The notes beneath the pieces were generated by a model. The model was not told the DNA's origin. It was given only the letters and a program-made list of their open reading frames with translations, and made no database searches. This document shows positions 35,411 to 47,558 of a stretch of DNA of 64,000 nt, one piece after another. Origin of the DNA: Climacium dendroides (taxonomy: Eukaryota; Streptophyta; Bryopsida; Hypnales; Climaciaceae); assembly GCA_950106755.1 (NCBI GenBank), contig OX467082.1, positions 4,278,001-4,342,000 of the forward strand. The letters run 5' to 3'. The translations under genes were made by a program, and so were the position numbers. Each line of letters starts with the position of its first letter. The first letter of the stretch is position 1.

Positions 35411-38400
35411 ATGCAGCAGGTCGGCGAACCGAGCTTTGAGCAAGGGGACAGCAATGAGGTGCGCAAATGCACCATTCGAGGCTGCATCAAGTCCACCTCC
35501 GGACCCTGGATAGTGCGGCGACCTCCAGGCAAGGGCCAGACCACGGCGCCTGCCGTGCTGCGGATGCCTTCCGCCCGAGAGCGCGAGAATAACAAGCGGC
35601 GGGAGCGGCGGCGGCGAGCCATTGCCGCTAAGATCTTTGCAGGATTGCGTGCGCACGGAAACTATTGTCTGCCTAAGCACGCTGACCATAACGAAGTTCT
35701 CAAGGCTTTGTGTCAAGAGGCTGGCTGGCAGGTGGAGGAGGACGGCACTATATTCCGAAAGGTGCGTAACTATGTGATCAACCCATTCCGATCCTTTCAT
35801 ATCATGCTCTAGTGCTTGTGTAGACCGATATCTGTTGTCTGCATCCACTTCCTAACTTCGTTATCGATGATGTTTCTAGTCCAGGAGCAATCTGGTATCA
35901 ATTCTGGGCTCGATCTTGAGCTTCAGATCTATCAATTACATTAAAGCTATGGCCCAACTTAGAAAATAATGTTTCGGATCTCCGAAATAGTGGCGTTCAA
36001 GTATCCGGAGCTCAGAAAACTAGGACTGACATAGATCTGAGGTCTCGGTTGGGCTACTGGAAGGCGATTATTTCGCCGAAATCTCCATTATAACGAATGT
36101 ATATGCTTGTCATGAATCCCGAACCCGTACGTGCTGGGTTTCTTGAGTTGTGAGCTTGTCGCAAATGAGAGAGGATCGTATAATCAATCGAATGAAGACA
36201 ACACTGACCATGGAATCAGAGATCAAGGCCGACTTGGCTAGGTTAAGTCCGGAGCTAACTAATGTGCATAGGATTTGATGTCACACTCCACATGCATTAT
36301 TGCTCGCATCTCGAGATTGTCATGGTAACATTAGAATTTCTGTTCCTTAATTCTTGCAATCACTATGGGATGATCAGAGGCTTGATTTAGTGTTCGTCGA
36401 TGATCTAGTGACTGAAATCAACTTGACAGCAGGTGTTAGTTCGAGTTGCAAAACCTCTCGGTTCGGGACTGTTTCCCCGAATTTACTTGTTCCTCACCAT
36501 TCGATTTTGGGTCTGGAGGAGAAATGCTCAATTCTCCGATTCATTCGAACTCAGCTGTTATCTGCATGGCAGTGGGAGAGTGCATTTGACGTTCTGCTTC
36601 TTCTGCCTTGCCTACTGTCACTGGGTGCTCAGTCAGTGACCACTTCCGATTGATACGATTGGGTTATGTCAGGCGGTTGAATTGATTCCTGCATGTCAGA
36701 CGTGTTACTGACACAGGCATCGAATCTAGAAATGACGCTAACGAAACATCTGTAACTCTGTCAATAAGTTCGCGATCCTTTATCAATGCAGGCGCGAGCT
36801 AAAATTTATTAGCTTTGCAGTTATGTCACATTCCTGACGGCTATAGAAAGGGCTTGCTGCAGTGCAGTTATATCGCAGTAAGCTCTGCGAATTGATTACA
36901 AATGAATCTCCTATTACAAATCGTTGATTATGTAAACCACAAAACCTGGTGCATTTTTCCATTTTCATTGCAGGGATCGAAACCACCTCCAAGGGAAGTA
37001 ATTAACAATACTCCTGAAGGCACCCCATCATATGAGAGATCGTTCAAGTCAGATACTAGCCCCTCAACCTCGTGCAGTCAAGCCGGGCAGACGAGCGACG
37101 AACCCATGTGCACTGCTAGGAGTGGTGGAGAAGTGAGGCGTCTAGGGAAGATAAGCGCTGATTCCCAGTGCGAAGATATTAATGGGCTGCGCAGTGATAT
37201 TATTCCCGTCGCGAATTTGACCACAGTTATAGCACAACCGCAAGCAGGGAACATGCACCCGAATGTCAGAGATCCTGCGAACAGGCTTGCTCGGAGTTCC
37301 ATGACAAGTTTGATGCTCCCAGAGCAAACCATGAGCTTGCATCTGAACAATTTGAATGAGCCCCCAGAATCTGGTGCAGAGGATGCCGACGTAGTCTGCA
37401 ATGCCTTGTTGGTGAAGAATGAATGGGAGACAACTCAGGGCACTTCAAGGTCTCGGTATTCCGGAAGGAGACCTGTCGCCAAGTCTCCTTTCATCTCGTA
37501 TGCATCGGAGAAGCATGTTTCCAATGGTAACAATTTCATCCCTATCTTTTCAATTTACCAAGTTATAATATTTTGCTTTCTGAAGTACCTGCCAAGGTCT
37601 TATGGTACCATGTAAAATTCCCCTTATTTGTAGGCGCATGTGTTTTTCCTTGCCGTCTGGAATATATATTTCAATGGGCGAGCCGATTGCCGAGTAAGAT
37701 TGGTTTTATGAAACGGAAGCAATGAATGAACTATTCTACGTCAATTTCGTTAAATTGACGACATTTGCACAACAAAAAATTGTGATATAAATCTTCAAAA
37801 AGGTTCAATTTCAGGCCACAAACGAGGACTGGTATGTATTTATGGATCAGGCCGCGCGTCCTCAACCGAGTCAAAGTAATGGACTATCGCTAATCTAAGG
37901 AAAATGACTTTATGTACTTTACAAGATGCTTAGATGAACATCTGCTTGATGAGTTTAAAGGTACGAATAGCTCCATAGTGTAGGAATTTGGTGCACTCCA
38001 AAATCCATGAGATTTTAACACGCTCACGTACATCGACGAAGCAATCGATTTCGATTGCACTCGCTTTTCTTCCGGCTAGCGGTACACATATCAAAGGTCA
38101 TCTATGAGATGTAAGTCGCACAAGTGTACTAGAGGACTTTCTCATTTCTGGGTTCGCGCATTAATTTGTCGGTGGCTGCAGGACATGACAGGGTGACGCG
38201 GGACGCCGTTGTTGCAGACATGATGAACTGTGCAGACCATGATCAGTCGCTAGAATTTGGAAGCCGGCGAAGGTTTCTAGACCACCAGGTGGAGCATGAT
38301 ATGCCCAATCCATACGTCAGGGTGCAGAGGCACGGTGACTCCACTGTACCAGCTCTGGGAGCTCCGAGGGGAGCTCCTCAAGAGGCAGTTCTAGGGAAGC

Positions 38401-38732
38401 ACTTCACATTGTTCCCAGAAGCTGCTGGTTTGCTGAACCCGACTCAAGGAGATCAATACTCGTGTCTGACGCATGAAATGGTGGACCTAACCGGGCAAGC
38501 ATACGATTCCCCGGAGGGTATACTCTTCTTGCGGGCGGGCACGACCGTCAGCACAGGGTCAACTCGTCTAAGCTTACACCCAGCAGCTGTTGTCCGGGAG
38601 CACGGAGGAGCCAGAACCCAAGCTGGCGAAGGGAAAATTATGAAGGAAGTTGCTGATGACCTGACGCTGACCCTTTGCACTTCAGCGAGACCAACGTCAG
38701 AGGCAGAGCATGTGACATTGTCCATTCTTTGA
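35411..38732 (+). CDS. BZR1-like: BES1/BZR1-family transcription factor, three coding exons
   Basis: Nuclear DNA-binding factor of the plant-specific BES1/BZR1 family, which in flowering plants binds E-box and BRRE sites downstream of GSK3/BIN2 kinases. Coding exons are 35411-35761, 36974-37526 and 38182-38732. Both introns are GT-AG and both junctions keep frame, giving 484 residues. The basic helix-loop-helix-like domain spans about residues 52-123, with [19 protein letters not shown] at 57-75, [15 protein letters not shown] at 87-101 and the family-typical RKGSKPPP across the first junction. Exon 2 starts with Ser/Thr at four-residue spacing (T130/T134, S136/S140, T145/T149, S146/S150), the spacing used by GSK3. 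The C-terminus has LTLTL at 462-466, an EAR-type repression motif as in angiosperm BZR1. The ATG at 35411 is the first in frame after a stop at 35336. Unusual: about 50 residues precede the domain, including [15 protein letters not shown]. Exon boundaries are inferred, not transcript-verified. Confidence 0.9.
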
Positions 38733-39520
38733 ATGCGTGATCGAGCTTACTAGTAAGTTAGAGCCTCCCTTCAGTCCAAGATTCTTGCCTCAATGAGTTA
38801 CATATCTGTCAGGTCAGAAAATGGTACGTGACCCACAAGCATCACATTGTGCTAGTACGTAGTAACACATTATGCTAGTATGGTCTTGAATGTTGTAACT
38901 GGCGCCCGAGTCCGACCTTAGTGCCGTTAGTAGTTTAGTACAGAGTCCTTGAGCTCGATCGGTCATCACCACAGTTGTGCACGAAACTTGCCAAACTATC
39001 TTTCGTTGTTGCAGAGCTTGTCCACTCCGATCCGGATGACATCACTGTTCTTACAAGTGGCTTCGACGCGACGTCATGTCAGAAAGTACGTTACTTAATT
39101 TTTTATTTTGCTGTAAGTTAGCTTTTGGTTGAAGTTTGCATTAGACCAGATTGCCAAGTACGTACGGGCTGATGCCTGATAGAGCTGTAGTAAGTTTTGG
39201 AGATTGTTGTGGAGATAGGTTTAGTCATTTAGAGACTCCATTGGATTTTGAACAAAGTGATTATATTTACCGGTGAACAACCCCTTTAATGATTGATCTG
39301 TATCTCTGTTTGAAAATATAGTTTTCTTCAATGCTTGGTAAGGCTCCTTAACCCTTTTCATGTCTACTTGGGACTATTCAGAGGCGGTCTGTAAGCTGAG
39401 TATCTTTAAATTTAATTTAGTGTCGCTCGCAGAAACATCGACTGATCGACCTCTGCAGAAGCCGCAAGCTGATGTTACCAGTATGTTCTGAGCAGCAGTG
39501 GCTCTGATCCCTATGTTGGG
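38733..39520 (+). other. 3' flank of the BZR-like gene with possible spliced non-coding exons
   Basis: After the stop there is a donor-like GTAAGT at 38754. An acceptor-like TTGTTGCAG precedes 39015. A donor-like GTACGT follows at 39088, then an acceptor-like GCTCGCAG near 39431 and a donor-like GTATGT near 39480. This is consistent with a spliced 3' UTR or an alternative C-terminus. The piece 39015-39087 is open in two frames, one of which encodes an acidic stretch (HSDPDDITV). No transcript evidence; low confidence. Confidence 0.3.
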
Positions 39521-39844
39521 GGTTAATCGAATTCTTGGAAAAACTCTTGAATGCATTTTCATTTGAATTAGAGAAATGTAAGACTTGCATTTACTAGTAC
39601 TCTTCGTTTTTCATTTTTTTGGTTAATATTGTTGTTGGGAGTTGAATTTAAGTGAGTCAAGAATGATTTAGCCTCAACTAGAAATCAGGTTTGACAAGTC
39701 AATTCAACTACGTGGTCTTCCTATTGATTTCCTTGTAGTTCACAAGTCAATTCAACCACAAATTTATGCAAGGCCATCGTAGGCCAATTTCTTTTTATGT
39801 AAATTTCGATTGTGCATGTACGTTACTCTACAAGGAGACCCTGA

Positions 39845-39916
39845 ACTGCAAATGAATGGGCTTCTCAAACTTGTGGCTAGACTGCAAATGAATGGGTTTC
39901 TCAAACTTGTGGCTAG
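39845..39916. repeat. 36-bp direct duplication
   Basis: ACTGCAAATGAATGGGCTTC... at 39845 is repeated from 39881 with a single visible base change (GGGCTTC to GGGTTTC). Confidence 0.8.
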
Positions 39917-40738
39917 AATGGAGTCAACAGACTCTCGGTCAATCATATTCTATCTTTGGTGAAGTGTGTCAAATCAAACTATCTTTTTCTACACATTCAA
40001 ATAACAACTTCGTTCCACCTGTAATGTTATATGAAGACTCTTGAGATAGTATTTGGTATATATCACAAATTAATGAGGTGATTTTATATTGTTTTATAAT
40101 GTGATCATGCACTCATACTTAAGTATGCAAAATACTGCCTACACATAGAATAATATGTTGTAATTTGAAAAGATTAGGTGTTCAATAAATTTTGAAGCAA
40201 AAAAATCAAAGAGTGTAAAATCTTAAGAGTTAATGTTATGTTATTTTAGTTTGTAAAAATTTAATCAATAATTTAGAATATATATAATTAAAATTAGTCA
40301 TTGGTAACAATTATACAAAGTTAAGAAAACCATCAAAATTCAAAACAAATAAATTTCATTCTTAGGAAGTTATAAATAATACAATGGATTTGAAATTGGC
40401 CAAATTTTATTTAAATGGTTTGCCTAAAAATATTTTGTAATGAACTTTTATACTTTATAAATGCATAAAATGACTTGCACTAAAATTCATGTTTCCAAAA
40501 GCTATAGTTACAAAAAAATTGAAACTAATCCATATTGCCAAGATTTTTAGGATCTTAAAAAACTTCTTTCACAAACTATTTGAAAACTTCTTTGACCAAC
40601 AAGTTTTTAAAATGTATGTGAAATTCTTTTCTACAGTTAGACTATATAAATGAAGATTAACTTTGGATTCAATATTTTAAAAAATCTAATTATATACTTA
40701 CAAACATTATTTTTTAGTTTTAGGATATTAGTATGTAG

Positions 40739-40891
40739 CATGGTTGTCATATTGGACAAGTTACTATTCATTTCTTGTCCTGTAGGATGAGTTACTATTC
40801 ATCAAATGTACCTCTCAAGTACATTTGATGAATAGTAACTCGTTCTACAGGACGAAAAATGAATAGTAACTTGTCCAGTATGACAACCATG
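40739..40891. repeat. Near-perfect 150-bp palindrome
   Basis: The two arms run from CATGGTTGTCATATTGGACA (40739) to the matching TGTCCAGTATGACAACCATG (40872-40891), with TACTATTCATCAAATGTAC facing GTACATTTGATGAATAGTA across a loop of only about 7 bases near 40813. Mismatches are few. It resembles a young fold-back MITE; if transcribed it would form a long double-stranded RNA. Confidence 0.8.
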
Positions 40892-40894
40892 GTC

Positions 40895-43785
40895 TATAGA
40901 AAATTTAGTAGTCAATTTCAACATTAAAATACAATATAATTCTCTCTATTATTAAAATTAAAATTAAAATTTATTTTATTTTAAAAATAAATAATTTTTT
41001 AAGTGAAAGGCATTACACCTTAAGTGAAGGATATTATATATTATTTTTTAATCAAATATTCAATTATTTATAGCCAATATCAAATATTAAAATGCTAAAA
41101 TAAGAATTATTTTCCAAACTATTTTTTTCCATACAATATTATTTGAAAGAAATAAAATTTCCAAATTAATTGCCATTTAATTTAGATTTTTTTTGTCAAA
41201 CTTGCCCTACAAACTCAATTGACAATAAAGATCATTTTTTTGTTTACTTTAGTATACTTAGACCCAATGCTTTAGAATTCCTAAACCTCATTTGTGACAT
41301 ATTGTTGAAAATGATTTTTTTAACATTAAATACAAAATATTTGAAATAAATATTAAATTATAATATCCACTTTGCTACACTATAGATTCAAATTATATTA
41401 GATCAATACTTTCAAAATTGTGCTTAAAAAATACTCTTGTAAGTAATGTTTCTTGCAAATGTTTATTATTATAATATACATTGAAATTTATTGTAGTACA
41501 AGTCCGACTAAGGTATAAGGCACATCAATAGGTTATTGGCTTTGTTTAGTCTACTACAAAATCAACCCATGGTGTGCTTACAGCCCATTATAATTTCTAC
41601 CTTGCTATTCTCATTGGTGGTAGAGACATATTAGGAGATGCATGCTCCATCGTGATAGCTATGGACAAATTCTTTCTCAAGCTTTGTACAATTGAATGCC
41701 AAAGTCAATCTTACCATGGGCATTGGTAGTAGAAGACAAAGCAACATGTGCATACAAGACAATAGAAATGGTTTCAATTGTGAATTATTGATAGTAACAG
41801 TCAATTCAACTTTGTGTTTGTATTGAATATCATCTTCAATCATGTCAAGACGAAATTAGAAATCATACATTAAACCTAACATAGAAAAAGAAAAAGAAAT
41901 GTTCATGACTATTCAAATTGATATAAATAAAGTAGCACAAGAGGTTTACACACCAATATATTTGGAATAATTTAAATAAATTGAAGAAGTCAATGCAAAG
42001 AATAGATATAACTTCATCAAAAAATAGATCACTTTACTAAACAAAAGTGCCCAAATAGATCCACAAAAAGAACCAAAAGTAATTAATGTGATAGTTGATT
42101 TGTTTGAGGAATACTAAGTTATGAAGGGATCTTTACTAAAAATGAAATTCAATTGGTATGTTGGGCCTTGAGTTTCTACAATTTTTTGAATTGTAGGAAC
42201 TTGGCTGCAATAACAATTTGATGTGGTATGTACCAACAATTAAACTTCAAACAAGTGTGAGAATACTTGAAAGGTAAAAGGAAGTATCATCATTGTTACT
42301 ATACTACCATTTCTAAGGCTTGAAACCTTAATATTATGTACCACTAGAACTAATGCTTCATCAAATAAGTACCACATTTCTATTAACATATTCATGGAAT
42401 GTTCAAGCCCCAATTTTGTTGACATAGTTGTGGTAACAATTGGTGGTCAACCACAATACATGAACTACAATCACCTAGATTCCCCTTTTAGGGTTTCTAC
42501 AGGATGAATCATGAGTAAGAGAAGTCCATTCATGCCCTTCGCTTCAACTTCGATGAAGTGAAGCTCCTCCTTTTTAAAGTTCGAATTGTCAAAGTCAATA
42601 ATTAGAGAATTACAAAGTCCCCGCAACATTGTAGTTGCTATTTTCATCTTTATTAGAATTTGTTTTCACATCTACATTTGTTTCAAGTAGATGGTTTTGA
42701 GGTTAGTAGTAGAAAACATATTGTTGAAGAATGGTTCAAGAAGGCCAAAAATGGCATGGTTTTGTAACTCTATAGTTATTACTAACTCTATAACTATTTT
42801 GCATTTAGTAATTCTATATTGTATTTAGTTATTACTAATTCTATAATTATTACTAAATCCCAAAATAAAATTCTATAATGGAATAAATTAGTAGATTTTC
42901 TTGTGAAGTAATATTTAAATGGTTTGAACAATACACTTCCTTTCGACTTATAGACTTTGATATAAGATCTTAAAAAATGTAGCAACCTTTATTTAAGTTA
43001 AGGCTACAAAAAATCAAATTTTTCCTCATTTTTAAGCCTATTTTGAGATGTTAAGTAGAACACTAGCAATCCAAAGGGGTGCTTCTTGTGGATTTATTTG
43101 ATTTTTTATGGAAGTGCAAAAAGATTCTTTAGTAGAGTCATGACTCTTTTACATCCATAGACATGATGAATATACCAAATGTGGATGATAATTCATGTAT
43201 TCATCTAAATTCACAAACATTCATCCATAATATAGAGATTTTACAAAAAATTTAATTAGTGATTTCATCCATAGCAAAAAATTGAATGTATACTCTAAGA
43301 ATTGTATTGGGGCATTTTTTAGCAATAAGGTTGGACTTCCATCCAGAATTGAAAAGCTTTCATATAAGACAAGAAATTTATCGATTCTAGTGCATAGACA
43401 TGGTCAATATTTGGGCTTCTAAAATTAGTGGATTTAGCTAGAACAAAATTTGGGCTAAGGCAAAGGTGGAGTTGTGGATTGAGCAAAAAAATTCCAATAC
43501 ATATTGGCAAACCATGTGTGATCAACAAAAACTCATGCTTTTTACAAAACATCCCTTGTATTTACTTACAAATTACTAAAATTGTTGAAAACTTTCATAC
43601 TTGAGATAATCACTATGAATTTCAATTGAATCACTTCCAACTATTTTGTTTTTTTGAGGGGTTCTATTTGAGTTGTTTACAGGTATAGTTGCAAAACGTT
43701 ATGTAGCTATTAATTGAATTTGAATTTGTAAAGTATCATACTACTAAAATCATAAATCCCTCTGTAATATTACAAATGCTACCAT
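40895..43785. other. AT-rich intergenic stretch
   Basis: Short minus-strand frames at 41631-41843, 42240-42425 and 43319-43552 are longer than expected for such AT-rich DNA and may be remains of a transposon ORF, but no domain is recognised. Confidence 0.3.
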
Positions 43786-43789
43786 TAGT

Positions 43790-44530
43790 ACTAGGGGCTC
43801 CTGCTTGCTATGCTACGCATTCATTGTATCACATATTAGTAAAAATTTAATATATTTGAACAGAATGTATGATAATGATTTTGATAAATCTTTAAAATAA
43901 TTATTTTAATTATCTTATAAAAATATTTTCAATCATGCATACATAGAAATCATATTTTCACACAATGTGATATTACTGAAATAGCGTAGCAGTTCATAGT
44001 CACCTCTGTAATATCAATTTTAAAAAAAGGTGATATTATAGAAATAATATAGTCTTTGCAATTGAAGTGATATTAAAGAGGATCAATATGGTGATATTAT
44101 AAAGGTAGCAATTCCCTTGCTTTTTTTGGCTTTATACTTCTTTTGCATTTCTATGATTTTGTGCTTTTGTGAGCTTTGAGCTTCTAATTTCAATTTTCTA
44201 TTGCTACTACCAAATGATTTGAGAAATTTATTAGATTGAACCGATTTTGGATTTCACAACAATTAAATTATTCACAAAGCTTTTGAGAATGCATTCTAAT
44301 GTATGTGTATTTTTTACCATATTCATCATTGCATGTATTTCATTTATCATTCATTAAATTTCTATTGTTTATTTTAGTATATGATTATTTATTTTAAAAA
44401 TTATATGAAGATTTTAGTAATTTTTATTTGAAGGTTTTTTGAAATTCTTGCTTTGCATTCTATCTAATACATAAAAATTCTTATAAAATTCTAATGGTGA
44501 ATGCATAGCATAGCAAGCGCCAACCACTAG
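43790..44530. mobile_element. Terminal-inverted-repeat element with ACTAG flanks
   Basis: ACTAG occurs at 43790-43794 and 44526-44530. The inner ends GCTTGCTATGCTACGCATTC and, reverse-complemented, GCTTGCTATGCTATGCATTC differ at one base. The interior of about 700 bases is AT-rich with short TGATATTA hairpins and no gene. Confidence 0.55.
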
Positions 44531-44561
44531 TCAATACAAAAATTTGAAGAAAAAGAATGTT

Positions 44562-44612
44562 AATGTTTCATTTTTTATAATGTTTCATTTTTTATAATGT
44601 TTCATTTTTTAT
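44562..44612. repeat. 17-bp tandem repeat, three units
   Basis: AATGTTTCATTTTTTAT is present three times in a row just outside the inverted-repeat element ending at 44530. Confidence 0.8.
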
Positions 44613-45316
44613 AGTAGTGCTTTTATTTTGTCAACCGCATGATAGTGAACCAATTTATATTGGATTTTTATTTGTCCAATAATTAGATATTGTTCATGTA
44701 ATCATGGTAATATTTATATTTGCCACTAATAAATTTCTTTACTACATTGAATTGTAACATGTAACATGAATGTGGTTTGTCTTTTGAGTGGATAGTGAAA
44801 CATAGGTGACAACAATGCTAATTTTTTTAAAAACCAAACATGAAAAAATAGAGTGATACATGTGGCAATCAACCATTGGTGGTTTAGCCTTTTTCTAGTG
44901 GCTATAAGACTTCAAAGGGGTACACATAAAATTCTCTAAACAAAATACTTCATCAATGGTGCTTTTCAATTACCCACCCCACCTACATCCTGAAGTTATT
45001 AGCTTGTTTTTTTGGTTAAATTTTTTTAAACTAATTAATTTTAGAATAATAATAATGCTTTTAGACATATGAGATTATTTTCTATTGTAAATGACATCAA
45101 CATGAATAAAACAATGGCATATGCCAAGTCGATTTGTGCTCACATGAATGAAAAGAAGAGATACATTTTCATCAAGTTAAAAAGATTTATTACAAGACAA
45201 TCCTATTTTCTTCATTTATCTCCCCCTGGCTCACATGGAAATGCCTAGGCATTGTTTTGATGGGTGATGTAGGGTTTGAAAGTAGCTTGAAAGTAGGGAA
45301 TTTTTTTTTATAAATA

Positions 45317-45378
45317 GTGATATAAATTGTTGTAGTGATATAAATTGTTGTGCCAAAGTAGCGATATAAATTGTTGTA
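45317..45378. repeat. 18-bp repeat, three units
   Basis: GTGATATAAATTGTTGTA is repeated three times, the last separated by CCAAAGTAGC. It lies within the dispersed repeat described at 45335-45610. Confidence 0.7.
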
Positions 45379-45610
45379 GTGGTGCTCCAAATTTCAACAT
45401 TAATGCACATATTGGATAGAAAATATCACACTAGCACATATTGGATAGAAAATATCACACTAGCACATATTGCATATTGGTATAATTAAATTTTCATCCA
45501 CAATACGATGATTTCATCTAAGATTTTTTTATAATTAAAATTTTTCTAGCAAAAAACTTTGGAGTTTGTCACCATTTTTCTGCCAAATTATTTTTCTAAA
45601 GAAAAAAGCC
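45335..45610 (-). repeat. Dispersed repeat, inverted relative of 32990-33185
   Basis: On the minus strand it reads TGTTGAAATTTGGAGCACCA and TATTTTCTATCCAATA, matching the same order at 33070-33165. Lies immediately upstream of piggyBac-like copy B. Confidence 0.65.
45405..45485. repeat. 29-bp tandem repeat, about 2.5 units
   Basis: Units start at 45405, 45434 and 45463 with GCACATATTGGATAGAAAAT. The inverted relative at 33 kb carries only one unit. Confidence 0.8.
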
Positions 45611-45645
45611 CTACTTGAAAATTTGTTGACACATGGAAGTGTGCC

Positions 45646-46551
45646 CTAATCCCTAAACACTGGCCAAAGGACCCAAAGTGTCCTCACATAGTTTCAAGTC
45701 CAATTTAATGTGTTGTAGCTTTTGCATGCGGTGTCCAAATTCAATAAAACTTTTTGGAAATTTTGTGCTCCTTTTTCTAGTTTGTGTGGTAAAAATTTGA
45801 GATCAATCCAAGATGTACTGATTTTTTGTAAGACAATCAAAGTTTAAAGGTTCAATTTGAGTTCACCAAATTGCATTTGATGGTTGCAAATTTGGAGGAT
45901 TGTATCTCCATCATCCAATGTTTTCAACAAAATTTGTTGGGTTATGATCCCCTTGCAATCTAGTTATTGTAGTAAAATTTTCATGTCAATCCAAGTTGTT
46001 TGGAATGTTTGGGAGTAATTTGAAGTTCAAAATCCTAACATCTTAGGATTATAGTGAACTTTGGCGATTTGTTTCTTCTTCATATAGTATTCTTTTCCAA
46101 TAATTTTTTTAGGGATAGTTGTGCATACTAGTCTTGTTTATGTGGCTACAATTTCATATCAACCCAAAAAGTTATGAGTGACTGAGAATCATTTTAGAAG
46201 GTTCAACCTCAGATGTATTTTTTTGGACATTTCAAAGCCATTATGCAGACACATAGTGAGTCAATTGAATGATATATTCTTTCACCGATGTATTTGTATG
46301 TCGACTTTGAATTACTTTAGGTTTAGAAATTGACCTTCACCTCCAAATGTGTTGCTACGAAAGTTTCAGCATTCGTTTTCAACACTAAAACATTATAATC
46401 TTGCAATCTATGAGGCCAAATGACTCCAAATTTGACATTACAAGATTGTATGGTTGAGATTTCTATTCCCCTATTGACATTTACATCTATATAACTCTTC
46501 AAAAGCAACGATGTTTTTTAACCCAAAAAGCCTTGGGCCTCTAGGGGCTAA
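45646..46551. mobile_element. piggyBac-like non-autonomous element, copy B, flanked by CTAA
   Basis: The body matches copy A (399-1379) in direct orientation, beginning with CCAAATTCAATAAAACTT near 45735 and ending CCTTGGGCCTCTAGGGG at 46531-46547. Both flanks read CTAA (45646-45649 and 46548-46551) where TTAA is expected. The ends are related to copy A but not identical (TCCCTAAACACTGGCC on the left). Its right edge abuts the GC-rich leader of the membrane-protein gene. Confidence 0.65.
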
Positions 46552-47558
46552 TAACCCAACTCATGAAATCGCTGGACAGCCCACCACTTGGACGGTTCGC
46601 TCGACCTCCCAGAATCTCCGCTTCCTGCATGCGCTGCCCACCGTCCGATTCACGCCTGGCCTTCGTCACTCCACCCCGCTCGCGCGACATTCAAGCTCAC
46701 GGATGGTCCCAAGGAACTGCTCTGCCGATGGAATGCGCTCTGTGAAGAATTCGAACGCTTTCGTGTGGGATGGTGGAGGCCCAGGAGGTTGCAGCATTCA
46801 GTTTTCAGGTTAAGGAATTGGCAAGCAATTCGGATGTGTGGAAGCCGTGAGGGCTATCATACTTCTCCCTCATGGTGAGTGACTACATGGCTCGTGTAGT
46901 TTTGATTTTGATTTGTTTTTTGGGTAACGTTATCTGCTTTCTCCAGCTTAATTAATGTCACGATGCGAGCTAGCTAGGTCGGTCCACTGTTGTAGCGCCT
47001 GAGTAGGTTTCATCCATGCACAAGGAGGTTCTTTAGAAATTCACCAGGGGAACTGAAGAAACACAACTTTTCCCGACGCGCGTCCTCGTGTAATCTCTTT
47101 GTGATCTATTAGTGGAACCTATAATTCCAAGGCCCAAATGAAAATGTTGGAAATCTGCTGAGCGGTCAAGGGGAAAATGCGAATTTGAACACACATTGGG
47201 GGGTAATTCACCTCCTTGTGATGGATAGCCTATATTTTTGAAACCGGGAAGTGAGAGGGCCTACGTGTTTTATTTCTCTTAGCTTTGAACTTCTGTCTCG
47301 ATCAACAGGCTTGCTTGGAATAACAGAATTACTCAAGAGTGCTCATCTTGGAAATTTTACAGAGAGCAGCATCGACGATTACACTGACTGGAGATACATC
47401 CATGCTCCTGCAGCACCTTGCATTCTGCATTTCGCCGAACCAACCTTGAGTTCCCCGTCGCGAAGATGTTTCTCTGCCCAGCCACAGTGTGCAATTCGTC
47501 GTCCACATCCCGGCGTTGAGGAAGGGGCAACACCGGCGCTTTGGTTTCAGTTTCCGCC
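46552..47558 (+). promoter_or_regulatory. Promoter and probable spliced leader of the membrane-protein gene
   Basis: GC content rises immediately after the end of a piggyBac-like element at 46551. A donor-like site CATG|GTGAGT at about 46874 and an acceptor ATCAACAG ending at 47308 suggest a leader intron of about 435 bases. The open frames in 46511-46878 overlap on three frames and, when joined across that intron, reach a stop quickly, so they are treated as leader sequence and not as coding exons. Confidence 0.4.

Noticed and set aside
35282..35848. 188-codon minus-strand frame over BZR exon 1
   Set aside because: Antisense to a clearly conserved DNA-binding domain; it shows no motif of its own.
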